Assembly (NCBI GenBank): GCA_947095585.1
Contig: OX352763.1
Coordinates: 118,027,908 to 118,091,907, forward strand
DNA length: 64,000 bases
Source: Nephrocerus scutellatus
Taxonomy: Eukaryota; Arthropoda; Insecta; Diptera; Pipunculidae
Direction of reading: 5' to 3'
Shown here: in pieces, positions 1 to 12,300 of the stretch
How the letters are laid out: each line of letters opens with the position of its first letter
How positions within the stretch are numbered: position 1 is the stretch's first letter
Translations under genes and position numbers: made by a program
The notes under the pieces: generated by a model
Told to the model about the DNA's origin: nothing
Seen by the model: the letters and a program-made list of their open reading frames with translations, nothing else
Database searches by the model: none

Positions 1-652
1 GAGGATTAAAGTTTCTATCTTTTTTTTGTTGTTTGTTGTGATTCCCTTCTTGTCCTGTCTGACTATTTCTAATTCGCTGCCCTGAAATGCCAACTGGATT
101 AATTGCAAACCGAAGACAAATTGACTTTGTAATGGAAGAGAACTTGTCAAAGGATTACACGACGACATTATTGCATTTGACTTTCTTTCGCTTTCCGGTT
201 CAGACGAATGGAGCACATGGTGATTGTTTGCGATTGTGGCAAACGGGAAAAGTGCAAAGCACAAAAAACTTTTCAGATAAATTTTGTCAAACTTTTTAGT
301 GGATTTATAGTTGGCGATTAGTTAGTTTACCAATGGAAATTGAATTCTGCAAAAAGAATTCCTGCGAAATGCAATTAGGTGTTGAGATTAAATGAACTTT
401 CTCTTGTTGTTGGTTAATTAGAGATTTTATTTTTTTAAATGTTGCCCCCTCTTTACCCACTAAAGTGTTTTTATTTGCATAGCCAGCCCATCAATCGGCG
501 TTACTCGGTTCGAAAACTATGGATTCTACACTGAAATCGGCTTTTCTTGTTTGCCATAGGGGTACTATGGTTGTCTTAACGTCACTATTCATATCTTATT
601 TTAGATAATTTTTAGTTATCACCCTTTTTCCCTTCTCACCGTTAAAGGTGCT
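1..652. other. eag intron or flank, no recognisable feature
   Basis: AT-rich, unrecognised sequence with no convincing coding frame. It lies 3' of the last visible eag exon and is most likely intron. Confidence 0.5.
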
Positions 653-2608
653 ATCTGCATTGCGATTGATCGGAAAACTACTGACTGCTCAAAAATTGAT
701 TTGGGCCAGTAGCGCAACAATCAAATTCGTAATGTAGTGCTTGCTTTGCCTTCTAGTGGTGTTCCCCGGGCAGCAATGTCTATAAATCCTTATATTTGTA
801 GGCTAAAATTGCAAGTGCCAACGGTCTAGCGTTTCCAGTCTAGGTAACGTGGGTAAGCACCCTGCGGTACCGAAAAATGAAACCGAGCTACTGAAACCGA
901 CACAACGCCTCGGATAAGTAATGATCGAATAATGACGACTTTTGGGTATTGTACCCAGACTAAGATTGGTTTCTGGAGTGTGATGACGCTCCTTGATTTA
1001 GGGAGTGAAGAACCTTAAAATGCCAGATTTCTTCAACTGGAAGGTGAGTTTCTTCAAAACAATTTGGAGATACTGGGAGTGAGTTAAGTAAGATGGTTCG
1101 ACGCGGGAGAGTACCAATCCCCAACGTATACCACTGTGCTACTCTACTCCGACAAACCCTCCAGCATTCCCCGCAAATCTCGAGTGGGTTTGCTGCTAAC
1201 GCCAACAGCACGCAGAGGCCTAATTTCCTGGCTACCACACTGTGATAGAATCTTATCGGCCAGATTTCGGACTAGAGTCCGGTGCGTCACGATCATACAG
1301 TGTTACGGCCCAATGAATCAATCGACTGAGGATGAAAAGTACAACTTCTACAATCAGCTTAGCGCTGTATCCAACGCAACGCCGAACGGAGATATCATCA
1401 TCGTGATGGGACTTGAATGCCAAGGTAGACAACGACAATGAAGAACTCAGACATGTGATTGGGAAGCATGGCCTCGGTGAAAGATTTGTTGATTTCTGCA
1501 AAAGCAACCACCTTGTCATAGGAGGACTCATGTTTGAGCATAAGACCTGCCACAAAGTCAGCTGGCAGGCATTCATTATCCAACCAAATCGACCATGTGG
1601 CGATCAGCCGACGTTTTATGTGCTGTCTTTTACAGTCCGGGATCATCACCTTATGGTAGCTACTGTCTGGTTACGTACTGCATCAGTTCAAAGACTCCGC
1701 AATATCATCCGAATGCCTAGGTTAAACACCGACCGGCTAAAGATCCCCTCAGTACGCCAACAATTTAGGGATTATTTATCGCAAGGAGTGGAAGCAATCA
1801 GCAGCTCTCGGCCGACAACCATTCAAGAACATTGGAAAGCTGTGAAAAATGTTTTCACATCTGGAGCGGAAAGTATTGTTGGTAGAAGCCAGGCAAGGCA
1901 CAGCACGTGGCTTACCGAGGATACCTGGAGGCGGCTTGAAGAACGTAAGCTACTTAAAGCTCGTATTGTAGATATCCCAGCAGCAGCGAGGATCGAGCTA
2001 GAGTCCCTGTATCGAAGCAAAATGAGAGAAGTTCAGCGTAGTTTAAGACGTGACAAACATAATTATATTAACAACCTGGCATCAGAACCAGAGGAAGCAG
2101 CGAGCACGTGCGATAGTAGAACCGTTTCCAGATCACCAAAAAGCTGACAGGTGGTCACAGCTTTAGCCAACATCTGGTGAAAGGCCTAGATGGTGCCGTA
2201 CTCGTTTCAAATGAGAATCAGCTAAAGCGTTGGAAGGAGCATTTTTCTACGGTCCTTAACCGTATATTCGCTAAAGATATGCACCCAAATCAAACGAAGC
2301 TGCCTGAAGTAACAATTTCCCAAATTCCCACCTCAAATCCCAGTAAAGATGAGATCGCTATCGCGATAAACGCACTAAAGAACAACAAGTCGGTAGGACT
2401 AGATGGTATACCGGCAGACCTTCTGCGTGCCGCTCCAACAACATCAGCAGAGCTTTTATATCCTCTTGTAGAGAGAGCTTGGGAGGCCCCGACGAGTGGA
2501 AGAAGGGAATGATTGTCAAGCTTCCTAAAAAGATAGTCTTATGGAGTGCGAAAACTGGGGAGGCATTTGCGTTCTTCCTGCAGTTGCAAAGGTAATAGCC
2601 AAAGTAGT
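653..2608 (+). mobile_element. RTE-like LINE, family A copy a, 3' truncated
   Basis: This is a decayed RTE-type non-LTR retrotransposon (AP endonuclease plus reverse transcriptase in one ORF). The sequence from 653 aligns base for base in long stretches with 40782 onward, so both copies share the same 5' end starting ATCTGCATTGCGATTGATCG. Endonuclease remnants occur at about 1180-1600 ([18 protein letters not shown]). The catalytic region reading [10 protein letters not shown] in the copy at 41490 is broken here by a frameshift near 1410. The linker follows at 1650-2150 and the start of the RT domain at 2180-2600 ([19 protein letters not shown]). Homology stops at 2608, before the RT catalytic motifs. 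It is a pseudogene. Confidence 0.88.
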
Positions 2609-3301
2609 CCCGGGGGGGTTTGACGATTAATATGAAATATTTATAGGATGATTACAGGATGGTTATATGATAACTATAGAATAAAAATAGAGTGAAAATT
2701 TTTAGAAATATTATAAAATGATGTTCCTAAAGATGATTACACGATGGTTATGATATATTTGTAAGGTTATAGCTCGACATAGATGGTGTTTTTCAAATAA
2801 ATCCTCTAAAAGTTATTAGTTTCCTAGAATATTCTCTCGATTTCTCTTCCCAAAAGGCGTTTTACTTCCATTACGTGCACTGGAATGTCAGCGGACTCCC
2901 TTTATTTTGATTTTTTTTTTCAGAACTCTTTTTTCTGATGATGTATGATGCAGATAACCAACAGCATGGACAACTATCGCTAACTAACTAACGCAAAATG
3001 CAATCGCAAAACTCAACTACACAAACTCAGCATTTATTAGTTCTAGCGGCGTTTATTAATTGCCTAGCAAGGGGAAACAGGATAACGGTCATTTGCTATT
3101 TGTTTTTATATCTTTATCTGTATATCAATATCAACTTGCATGCCGTTTGAATTTATTTGCCAATTAAAATTTGGGTTAAGCAAAACAAAAAAACCTTAAA
3201 TAGCAAATGCCGTTTTGCTTTCCCCTTTTTGGTGATTGTTGCACATTTTGATTTTTTTTTATCAAAATTGACGCGGCAACGGAACGTGTCAAGCACAGCA
3301 C
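2609..3301. other. non-coding intron sequence
   Basis: AT-rich sequence between the truncated LINE and the eag filter exon. There is a G-run at 2610-2618 at the LINE breakpoint and poly-T stretches near 2908 and 3252. No gene is seen. Confidence 0.5.
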
Positions 3302-3374
3302 CTGCAATTATCATCATGCAGATGGTGAACACCTTCTCATTGTCCGTCTCGGCGGCGACGTTTCCAAAGCCCAC
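3302..3374 (-). CDS. eag: eag exon: selectivity filter and start of S6
   Basis: This 73-nt exon encodes [20 protein letters not shown] and the start of S6 (MIIA). The GFG triplet is the EAG-family K+ selectivity filter. The acceptor is TTCCAG|GTGGGC and the donor GCAG|GTGCTG. The frame ends with one base, so the next exon should start with two bases completing an alanine-type codon followed by the rest of S6. I do not find that exon between here and position 1. Confidence 0.95.
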
Positions 3375-6300
3375 CTGGAATAGAACATTGGAATGGAGTT
3401 TGTGGTTTCGTGTGTTTAGTTATTCAATTGGTTGGGTAACAAGAACAAAAAAGCAAAGAAAGTTTGTTTTTCAAAATACCAACTAAAAAGATAACAACAG
3501 AATATTGTTTTAAGGTTGAGGGATGTTTTGGTTTTCATTGTTCAAGTTATAACTATTATGATGTTGGGAAAAACCAAGATTGCAATAGGGAAAAGTGAAA
3601 AACATAAAAAAGTGAGCTGCACACATGGAAACTTAAAAAAAAAAAAACGAAATAAACAATAAGACGGCTTAAAACCGACTGCCGTCCTCCAACTTACCGA
3701 TGTCATGCAAGTCATCGTGAAATACAACGCCGTCACATACATACTCTTCCTTGAAGGCCCATTGATTAATTCGGGACCAGTTTCGTTGCTCGCCCAAACA
3801 TAGGAATATGGACTCTGTGTGACATTCGCCAGCTTCCAAAGCCAACTGTACTGGATCTACGCGGAAGCAGACAAAAATCATTAATTATTGCAATTACCTT
3901 AGACTCAACCGGCGCGTTTCTCACCCCATTGTCAGCGTCACTGCGTCCAATCGAATACCAAATGCACGCCAGCCAATGTGCGACGAGCATATAAAAGCAC
4001 AACAACAATATCAGCATTGCAGCACCATACTCGAGGTAACGATCCAGCTTGCGAACGACTCGGCCCAAACGCAACAGACGTACTACTTTAAGGGCACTGA
4101 ATAGTGAGCCAATGCCATCCTCGTCCCGATCGAAGGCATTGAAGACATCATAAGGCAGACAGCTGAGCAAATCGATAATAAACCAGGACTTGAGATAGTT
4201 CATTCGTATGACCTTTGGATCGCTGACCACTTCACCGCCAGGACCAACGAATGTTGTGTGAAAATTTAAAACTGCATAGCGGCGATAGTGAAAGGGAGAA
4301 AGATTAGTTTTTGTTAAATGTTAAAATGGTGGAGGTTTCCTACTGCAACTAAAGCGAAAGTAAAAGATATCGGCTTATAGCTGTGCCAAAAGTTACCGGA
4401 TTTAAAAACTGCCCACATATGTGCCTTAGGACCGGAATCGGATATTTTATCGATATCGAATATTGCAATCTAAGTTTCCCCGAGGGGCTGCTGTATCATA
4501 CTTCTTCGATTGGTTTGATACTTGGTTAGCTCGGCAGATAAATAGGGCAAGGCTGCTAGTACTTAGAATGCCTATAAGGGCACTATCATCGTATTTAGCA
4601 GCCTAGTCGTATAACTGCAGGACCGTGATGTGTCTGGGATAGTTTCTATAATAGGTGGCCTAGAATAGCATGCTATCTTAGTGACAAATGATAAGGTTTT
4701 AAGCTCCGGATGATGTGTTTTGCTTCGCCCAGGCACTCTGGCCTTTGATGTCAGATCTCACCAAGGTCGCGTTTGGTTTACGGAAGTTGGTTTATGCCCA
4801 CGGACGAGGTTGACCTCCTTGTAGGTAAACTGAGCCTGTGGCAACTATTGGTTGAGAACCCAGTGTCATTCTGGGCTTGACCTACGTAGGGGCTGGTGGT
4901 TTACTACCCAAATACTAGTAGAGCGCTAGTATTGGTACATCAGTAGTTCCCTGGTGTACCAATTTTGGTGCGAGTATGTGCTCTATGTGGAGTTGCTTGT
5001 CTCAACCGGTTGCCGTAAACCAACGATCAGCAAGGATTTAAGATGGGTCCTGCTCTAATCATCAATACTGGTACATCTCTTGAGATGGACGTTGATTGAC
5101 GCAGACCAATCCGTGTCCGAAGAGGACCGTGGAATTATGCCCTCTGTTGGCGGTCTTCAAGTTAATCGATAGACATTTAATTACAATCAAAGTGGAATAT
5201 GAAAGAATGTTATCGAGTATTAAAGTCAAAGTGACATGTGAAAGATATCGGCCTAAACTTATGTTATGTTATCGATATTAAGTATTGCATTTAAAGTTGA
5301 ATATAAAAAAGTTATCGGCCTAAACTTAGGTGATCTTATGTTATCGATATCGATTATTATAGTCAAAGTTATCAGCCTGAACTTATGTTATGTTATTGAT
5401 ATCGAGTATTAAAGTCGAAGTGATATGTAAAAGTTAGCGGCCTAAACTTTTATTTTGTTATATATATATATGTTATATATATATATATATATATTTAGAT
5501 ATCGATGGAAAAAGGGTTCTGGGTGCAAAAATTGTTATTGTTAGTAAAATTGGAAAAGCGGAAGAAATTATTGTTGGGGTGGACCTTTTTTTTTTGGTCC
5601 TCCTGCAAAATTTGTATGTATATATTGCGTATAGGAAGTGGGCAAAAACAGACAGACAAAATGGACGAAAGTGGCTTCATTCATGTTCTTATTATTTCGT
5701 AAAACTCTTAACCTTTTAGCACAACTTTGCCGAATAAGAACTGATAAAAAATGGATGAAGTCATTACATTATCACATACTTACTTACCAATATCTATAAA
5801 GAATATAACATCTACAATTGAATCGACTACTAACAATGAAACATCTTCTGAGGTTTTATTTTTAAAGGCTACATTGTATGGCACCTGTTGTTTGTAGAGA
5901 GGGGGCGATTCAAAAGAAAAAAGTAAATAACATACAAATATACATATAACCGCTCACAAACTTCGCTTGGAGTACGAGTACGCTTATATTGTCCTCCCAG
6001 CCAAGTTGCCAAAACAACTCCTAATAAATCATCTCAAGAATTTTACCCTCCATTACCATTTGTCATGCGTAATGTAGGCGTGTTTACTTTACCATTCCAT
6101 GAACATTACAGAGACATGGTGTGGTAGTAGTACGCACTTACAATAGGCATTAGTGGTTGGACGGAATGCTTTGTACTTCCTGATGTTGCTTGGTGGGATC
6201 AGACGCTTGTACTTGTACTCCAGCCATAAACACACCCCAGCACCGATGTTACTTACCATAATAGCGGTATAAAATGTTAAACATAATATCACCCAATCCC

Positions 6301-9300
6301 AAATTGCTTTAAATGCACAATAATGTAATAGAATGTGTGGCGGTGTTTTAGGAGCTTCTTGTCTGTACTGCGGCATAATGTCGGCGCTAAGTGACATCAT
6401 CTGGTTGTTGTTGGCGTAACACATATTGTTGCCATCCGATGAACCAAAAAGCGATGAATGGAAAAGAAATTCGAGAAATTAAAAAAATTAAAAAGAAAAT
6501 AAAAAACCGAAAATATTTATTTCTGCCTTCTTAAATGTCTTCTAAGATTTTTTTAGATATTCGAGAGAATAATGCATAATTTTGACAGACCTACGACTAT
6601 AATTCCTCATTTGCTAAATGGAGCTTTCCATTTGCTTACTCAAAACCTGTAACCATAATACAACAAGAAAGCTGTCCCTGTCAGTTTGACTTCTTGATTG
6701 GAGTAAGCCTTTTCAGCAACGAAAGGCCTTACGCGACTATTACAATGAAACTTAGAGCTATACGACCGCGGATATTCTTTCAGCAGTAAGGTCTCCCAAG
6801 ATCTAAAGATCGAAGTGTATTAGTAAATTACACTGCAGCGAAGGAATGGGCTTACCAAGGCAATTCCATCAGATACCATGTTAAACACCTAAAAGGACAA
6901 ATGGGGAAGTTTTCAAAATCAATTTGAGGTGCAACGTAGAACACGTTTCAGTTCAAAGAGTGGCCAGAAGTCCACAGGAACTGGAATGTTTAGTAAGTGA
7001 GATGAATAGGGCAATCTTTGATGCATATAAGTCGATCTGCCCGTTAAGCTCTCACAAAGTGAGCAATGAAGCTTCATGGTGGAGCAAAGATCTGTCAGCC
7101 CTTCGTAGGCGTGTGGTGAGGAAAATCTTTAAAACCGCCAAGACGAAGGTCATTTGGCAGCAATACAGAGAAGCTCTTACAACTAATAACAAAGAAGTGA
7201 GAAGAGCCAAACGCAGAAGCTTCCGTAACATCTGCGAGGAAGTAACTAATACTACAGCATCTGCAAGAATGTATAAAGCGATGGCAAAAGATGCTAAGAG
7301 TATTAAGACATCACTGGTAGAGCAGAACGGGAGGTTCACAGGAAATGAGAAGCAAAGGCCCCTCCTTCTCCTAAGAACAAACTACCCAAGAAGCACAGTG
7401 TACAGAAACGAGCCCGAGATGGGGACGAACCACCCAAGGCCAAGTAAGAATGACTAGAAGAACGCTTCGGAGATCTGTATTGAACACAGAATCCGGTGAA
7501 ACGTTTTTGCCTCTGCACTTATCGCTGCCGTTTACCATTGTAGTTACAACGTGAGTTCACTGTGCTATTTTCCCGCAGGTTGTTACGTTGGCACATCTCA
7601 GCTTATCGCTGCACTCACTGCTGTCCTCGCCGTCGCACGACCTACTCAAGCTTGTCGGGCTCTCGTCAAAGGCGCATGAAGGTTCACGCACTCAGGTTCT
7701 CGTCAGGCTCACGTAAAGGCTAGTCGGACTCACGTTAAAGGGACACACAAAGGCTCAATCATTCAGGCTCTCGTCAAAGGCGCACGAAGGTTCACCCACT
7801 CAGGTTCTCGTCAGGCTCACGTCAAGGCTTTTCAGACTAACGTTAAAGGGACACACAGAGGCTCAATCATTCAGGCTCTCGTCAAAGGCGCACGAAGGCT
7901 CACGCATTCAGGCTCTCGTCAAAGGAGCACGAAGGTTCACGCGCTTAGATTCTCGTCAGGCTCACGTCAAGGCTTGTCGGACTCACGTCAAAGGGGCACC
8001 CAAATGGTCAATCATTCAGGCTGTCGTCAAAAGCGCACGAAGGCTCACGCATTCAGGCTCTCGTCAAAGGAGCACGAAGGTTCACGCGCTTAGATTCTCT
8101 TCAGGCTCACGTCAAGGCTTGTCGGACTCATGTCAAAGGGGCACCCAAATGCTCAATCATTCAGGCTGTCGTCAAAAGCGCACGAAGGCTCACGCATTCA
8201 GGCTCGGGTCAAAGGTGCGCGAAGGTTCAAGCACTCTGGATCTTCTGGCTCACGTCAAAGGTGCACAAAGGCTCAAGCACTCAGGCTCACGTCAAAGGAG
8301 CACGAAGGCTCACGCTAGTCTCAGATTTACGCACTCAGGCTCTCTTCAGGGCTGGTCCGGATTACGTCAAGGACTCACACGCAAAGGATCCCGAACGACC
8401 CCTTTTCACTGAACCCTGGTCACGATGAGTTTACCCCGGCTGGGAAAACTCCGTTACAGTACTTTCTAGGTGGTTCGAATAGAACAGAACAGTAGAAATG
8501 ATTAGAACCTTCTCGATTTGGTTGATTTTGTACAAATACAAAAACGTTAATGCATTTAAGTAAGTTGTTATTTGAAATTATTAAAAAAGTTGAAAAGAGT
8601 CACCGCCTAAGTGAATAATAGTACCATAAGTGAATAATAAGTAATCACTAGTGTAAATTTGTGAACTTATGCTATTTATTAATTAAAGTTGTTATTTGTG
8701 AATTATCTGGTATTGGGTTTTTATTTCCAAAATCCAATACGAACTCCAGAAACCCTATAAATTTCGTAACAATATCGCTGGTCGTTTCGTTCGAAACGTT
8801 ATCTTCGGACGATTTTCGGTCCCCTTTGCATTAGCGTGTTTTTTAGGAAAAGTTTCAATTGTACGACATCGACCAAGTTAAGGAAGTTAAAGATGGGTGA
8901 CGAACAGATATTAACACTCGGTTTCGCAAAATATTCAAATATAACCCAGAGGGACAGCGCAGTAGAAGTAGAGAGGGGCGCACAAGGATACAAATATTTA
9001 ACCTTTTAGACGTTCCAACGAAAATTCAAACTGCAAATGGAAAGCCCCATGAAATTAATATTTGATGTTTCTTTTTATACGAAGCCTAACTAAAAGTATG
9101 CAACATAAAACTTAATGGGGATAGCAATCTAAAAAACTCAAATAGGACCCTTTTTAAAACTTGTCAGAAGCTACAAGAGTAGTAGTTTTTAATTGCATTT
9201 TAATTTCAGGTTAATAAAAATAAAAATAAAAACCTGTGAAAGAAGCTTCGTATTAAGAGTACAAATTGAAAAATCCTTACATCAGCTCACCACCATATTC

Positions 9301-12300
9301 CATCGTTAAAAACACACTTACATGAGCCAAATTTGATTGCTTCGTTGGATCCTTCAGCGTGGGCAGGTGTGCGCTGAACTGTCGACTTCTCGTCACCGAT
9401 CTGGCCAGCTTTGCAAATTTCGACAGACCTAAAACTTCAGAGTAAACATCAGAGTTCAAGCATTAAAACAGTTAACACCAACGACGAGACACAAGAACGG
9501 CTTGACGGTAAAATTCGTATTTATTTATATAGCACCAACAAAAGCATTCGATTGTTATTTAGTTGACATTTCAAGGATAAGAAAAACAAACAAAGAAGAA
9601 AAATTGCAAATCAAAAATTGAGTCAAAATTATTGACAGCAGGCACAATAAAGATGACACGCATAACCATCCGCATTGTCATCAACGCTGTACATTTCACC
9701 GCACATGCAATGTGGTGTGGATGCCCGAGAAACAAACAAACACAAATACAAACACACACACGCAAACGGACATCACACACTTGTGCCAGCCAGCCATGCA
9801 ACAGAGGCAAACTAAAAAGCTACCGCAACAACAAAGACAAGTTAGTGTGCAACCAACGAACAAAAACAAAAAAAAAAAGCAAAATGCTCAACTTACCACC
9901 CTTGGTGTCCTCGCTGTCGATGGGTTGCTTCAGCGCTGTAATATCGCGAAACGTTAACAAAAACAACACAACCAAATCTCGTTCGTTTCTGATCGGTGCA
10001 ACTTGCAGCAGTAGCCATAGCGGTGTTTCTGCAGAGTGTTGTTGGTACATACATAGAAGGTGGTAGAAGAGGGACGAGATATATGGAGTTAGTACACATA
10101 GACAACATGTAGACAAGTAAAGAGAAACACACATAAATATAACGAGTAAACAGAAAAACAATCAACGCCGAAAAAAACAAGGGTCTGTTGTTTTTTGTTT
10201 TAAATTTTGCTTCAGTGGTTGTAGTTGTTGTTGTTGTTGTTGTTATAGCCAAAGGATACTTTTTATACATTTGACATCTGCGCAAAGCCTAACCCACAAC
10301 AACAACAAGAACAATTACACACAATAAAAAAAAAGTTGAGTACAACTCATCATTCCCAGGTAACATTGCCCTACCATCCAACCCTACCTTAACCTAACCC
10401 ACACTTTAGCCGCGACTAACACCCCCAAATATAACCCGCAACAAAACTTGTACCCTTGCTATAGATACATAAATATGTACACACAATAGCTCCTCCGCAA
10501 ACAAACGCGGATAAAGGGAATGCTTTTTATCTTTTGGCTTTTGGTGCTGCGTGATTGGTGCTCGGTGCGCTTGGTGAAACAATAGCGGTTATGTTTTGTT
10601 AACACAAGTGGCAGAAGCGAACTAATAGGGTCGTGTGATGTCACATTTCTGTCGCATCATAAGGGATACAAATGAAAGCTGATGTTGGTTTTCTTTTGTT
10701 GTTGATGTTGCTGTTGTTGTTTGCTTATTTTTGGTCCATTTGTGTGGATGAAGTGGCGGTTTTGTGGGGTTTACCGGGGTCATGAATTGTTTCGCAGACT
10801 CGTTACAACTGCCACACGGGTGAAATAATAATCAATAGTTTGTCAGTTCGAAGGTTGGTTTTGAATTGAAAAGTTTTCAAGCTGAAGGCTCTTGCAACAT
10901 AGCAATCGGTATGCAATTGTCATGCGAAGTGGCAAACATCACCTCAAATAGTGCTTAGGTAAGCTTCTGTGACTTGACCATGATGTCTTGGGATAGCACG
11001 TTTTATTGTGAAGGTCCTCGAGATAACTCCACAACTAATCTCAGCCAATTTGCTGCGACACTTGTGTTCTAAAAAACATGTTGCTGGTATAATCTCTTAC
11101 CACAGGCGTATACGAAAGCAGGAAATCATAGGGGAATCTGTACCCATTGGAGCTGAGCTGGTAAGATATTCTGAAGCTCTTAAAATCTTGTAATATACGA
11201 GTAGTTTGCTCGGATGACGCTTGCAGGTCATCCAGGATTCTTTCTACTCCTTATCGTTTTAGTACAAATTAAAAATACGGTTTTTGGTTAAACAGGCACG
11301 AGGGTGGTTTGATAAGGCAGTGACTTAAATAAAATAATAAAATAAAAGATATTTTTTCAGCAAAAAAAACCTTTAATTTCTCAACATAGTCTCCTTAAAG
11401 CTCGATACATTTAGTCCAGCGTTTTTCCTTTTTGTTTTATTCCTTCCACATAATAAATAGGCGTTTGTTTCAGTGATGAACCCTTCGTTAGAACCAAATC
11501 ACTTACCGCCCAGCTTACCGCTTTAGGTTTGAAAACTGGAAATATTCGCAGGGGGCTAAATCTGGAGAATATGCTTTTTATTTTGCTATGGGGACTTCAC
11601 ACGTGTGCACCCGTGCATTGTCTTGATAGAACAGCACTTTTTTCTTCGCCTAGTGCCGTCCTTTTTGCTTTAAATCAATATCGAATCTGTCTAAAAGCCT
11701 TGACTAATATTTGCCGGTGATCTTTTTACCCTTTTCATGGTAATCGATGTGCATTCCAAAAAACTTTGACCATCGCCTTGTCGGCCGACAGACCCACCTT
11801 GGCCTTCTTTGTCTTGATTGATTGTTCCTTGGCTTCTGGTGTGTTCTGATGGATCCATGTTTCGTTCACGGTTACGAAACGGGGAAAAAACTCGTCCAGA
11901 TTTCGGCTGAACATCGCTAAACACTTCTTTGCAATTCAGCACATCATGCAAGACATCATGTGCTCGGGGTGGGGTTTCTAGTCAGCAAAATAATGAAACC
12001 CACCGTAATCGGCTTTAAAGCAGTAAACGAATGGCTATGCACCGTTCGTGTGCGGGGCAGATTTAAAAACGTACACGCACTTACAGAGGATTCTCTAGAT
12101 AATGAAAAAGAAGAATTCTTTGAATCAGTCGAACGGGAACTCCATCCCAGCCCTCAGTACGATGTGAAAATCATTCTGGGGGATATGAATGCTACAATAG
12201 GTAGGAAGCCTGTAACTATCTCGGGTCAACTGTAGCAGCCGATAACAGAATGGAACCAGAAATACGCACACCGTTGTTCAAAGCCAACAAAGCCTACTAT

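Noticed and set aside
1..3301. Further eag exons (rest of S6, C-linker)
   Set aside because: No minus-strand frame encodes the expected LLYATIFG-like continuation; these exons must lie beyond the left edge.
8119..8412. Open frames in the minisatellite as a repeat protein
   Set aside because: Frames differ between neighbouring units, and the codons merely follow the repeat.
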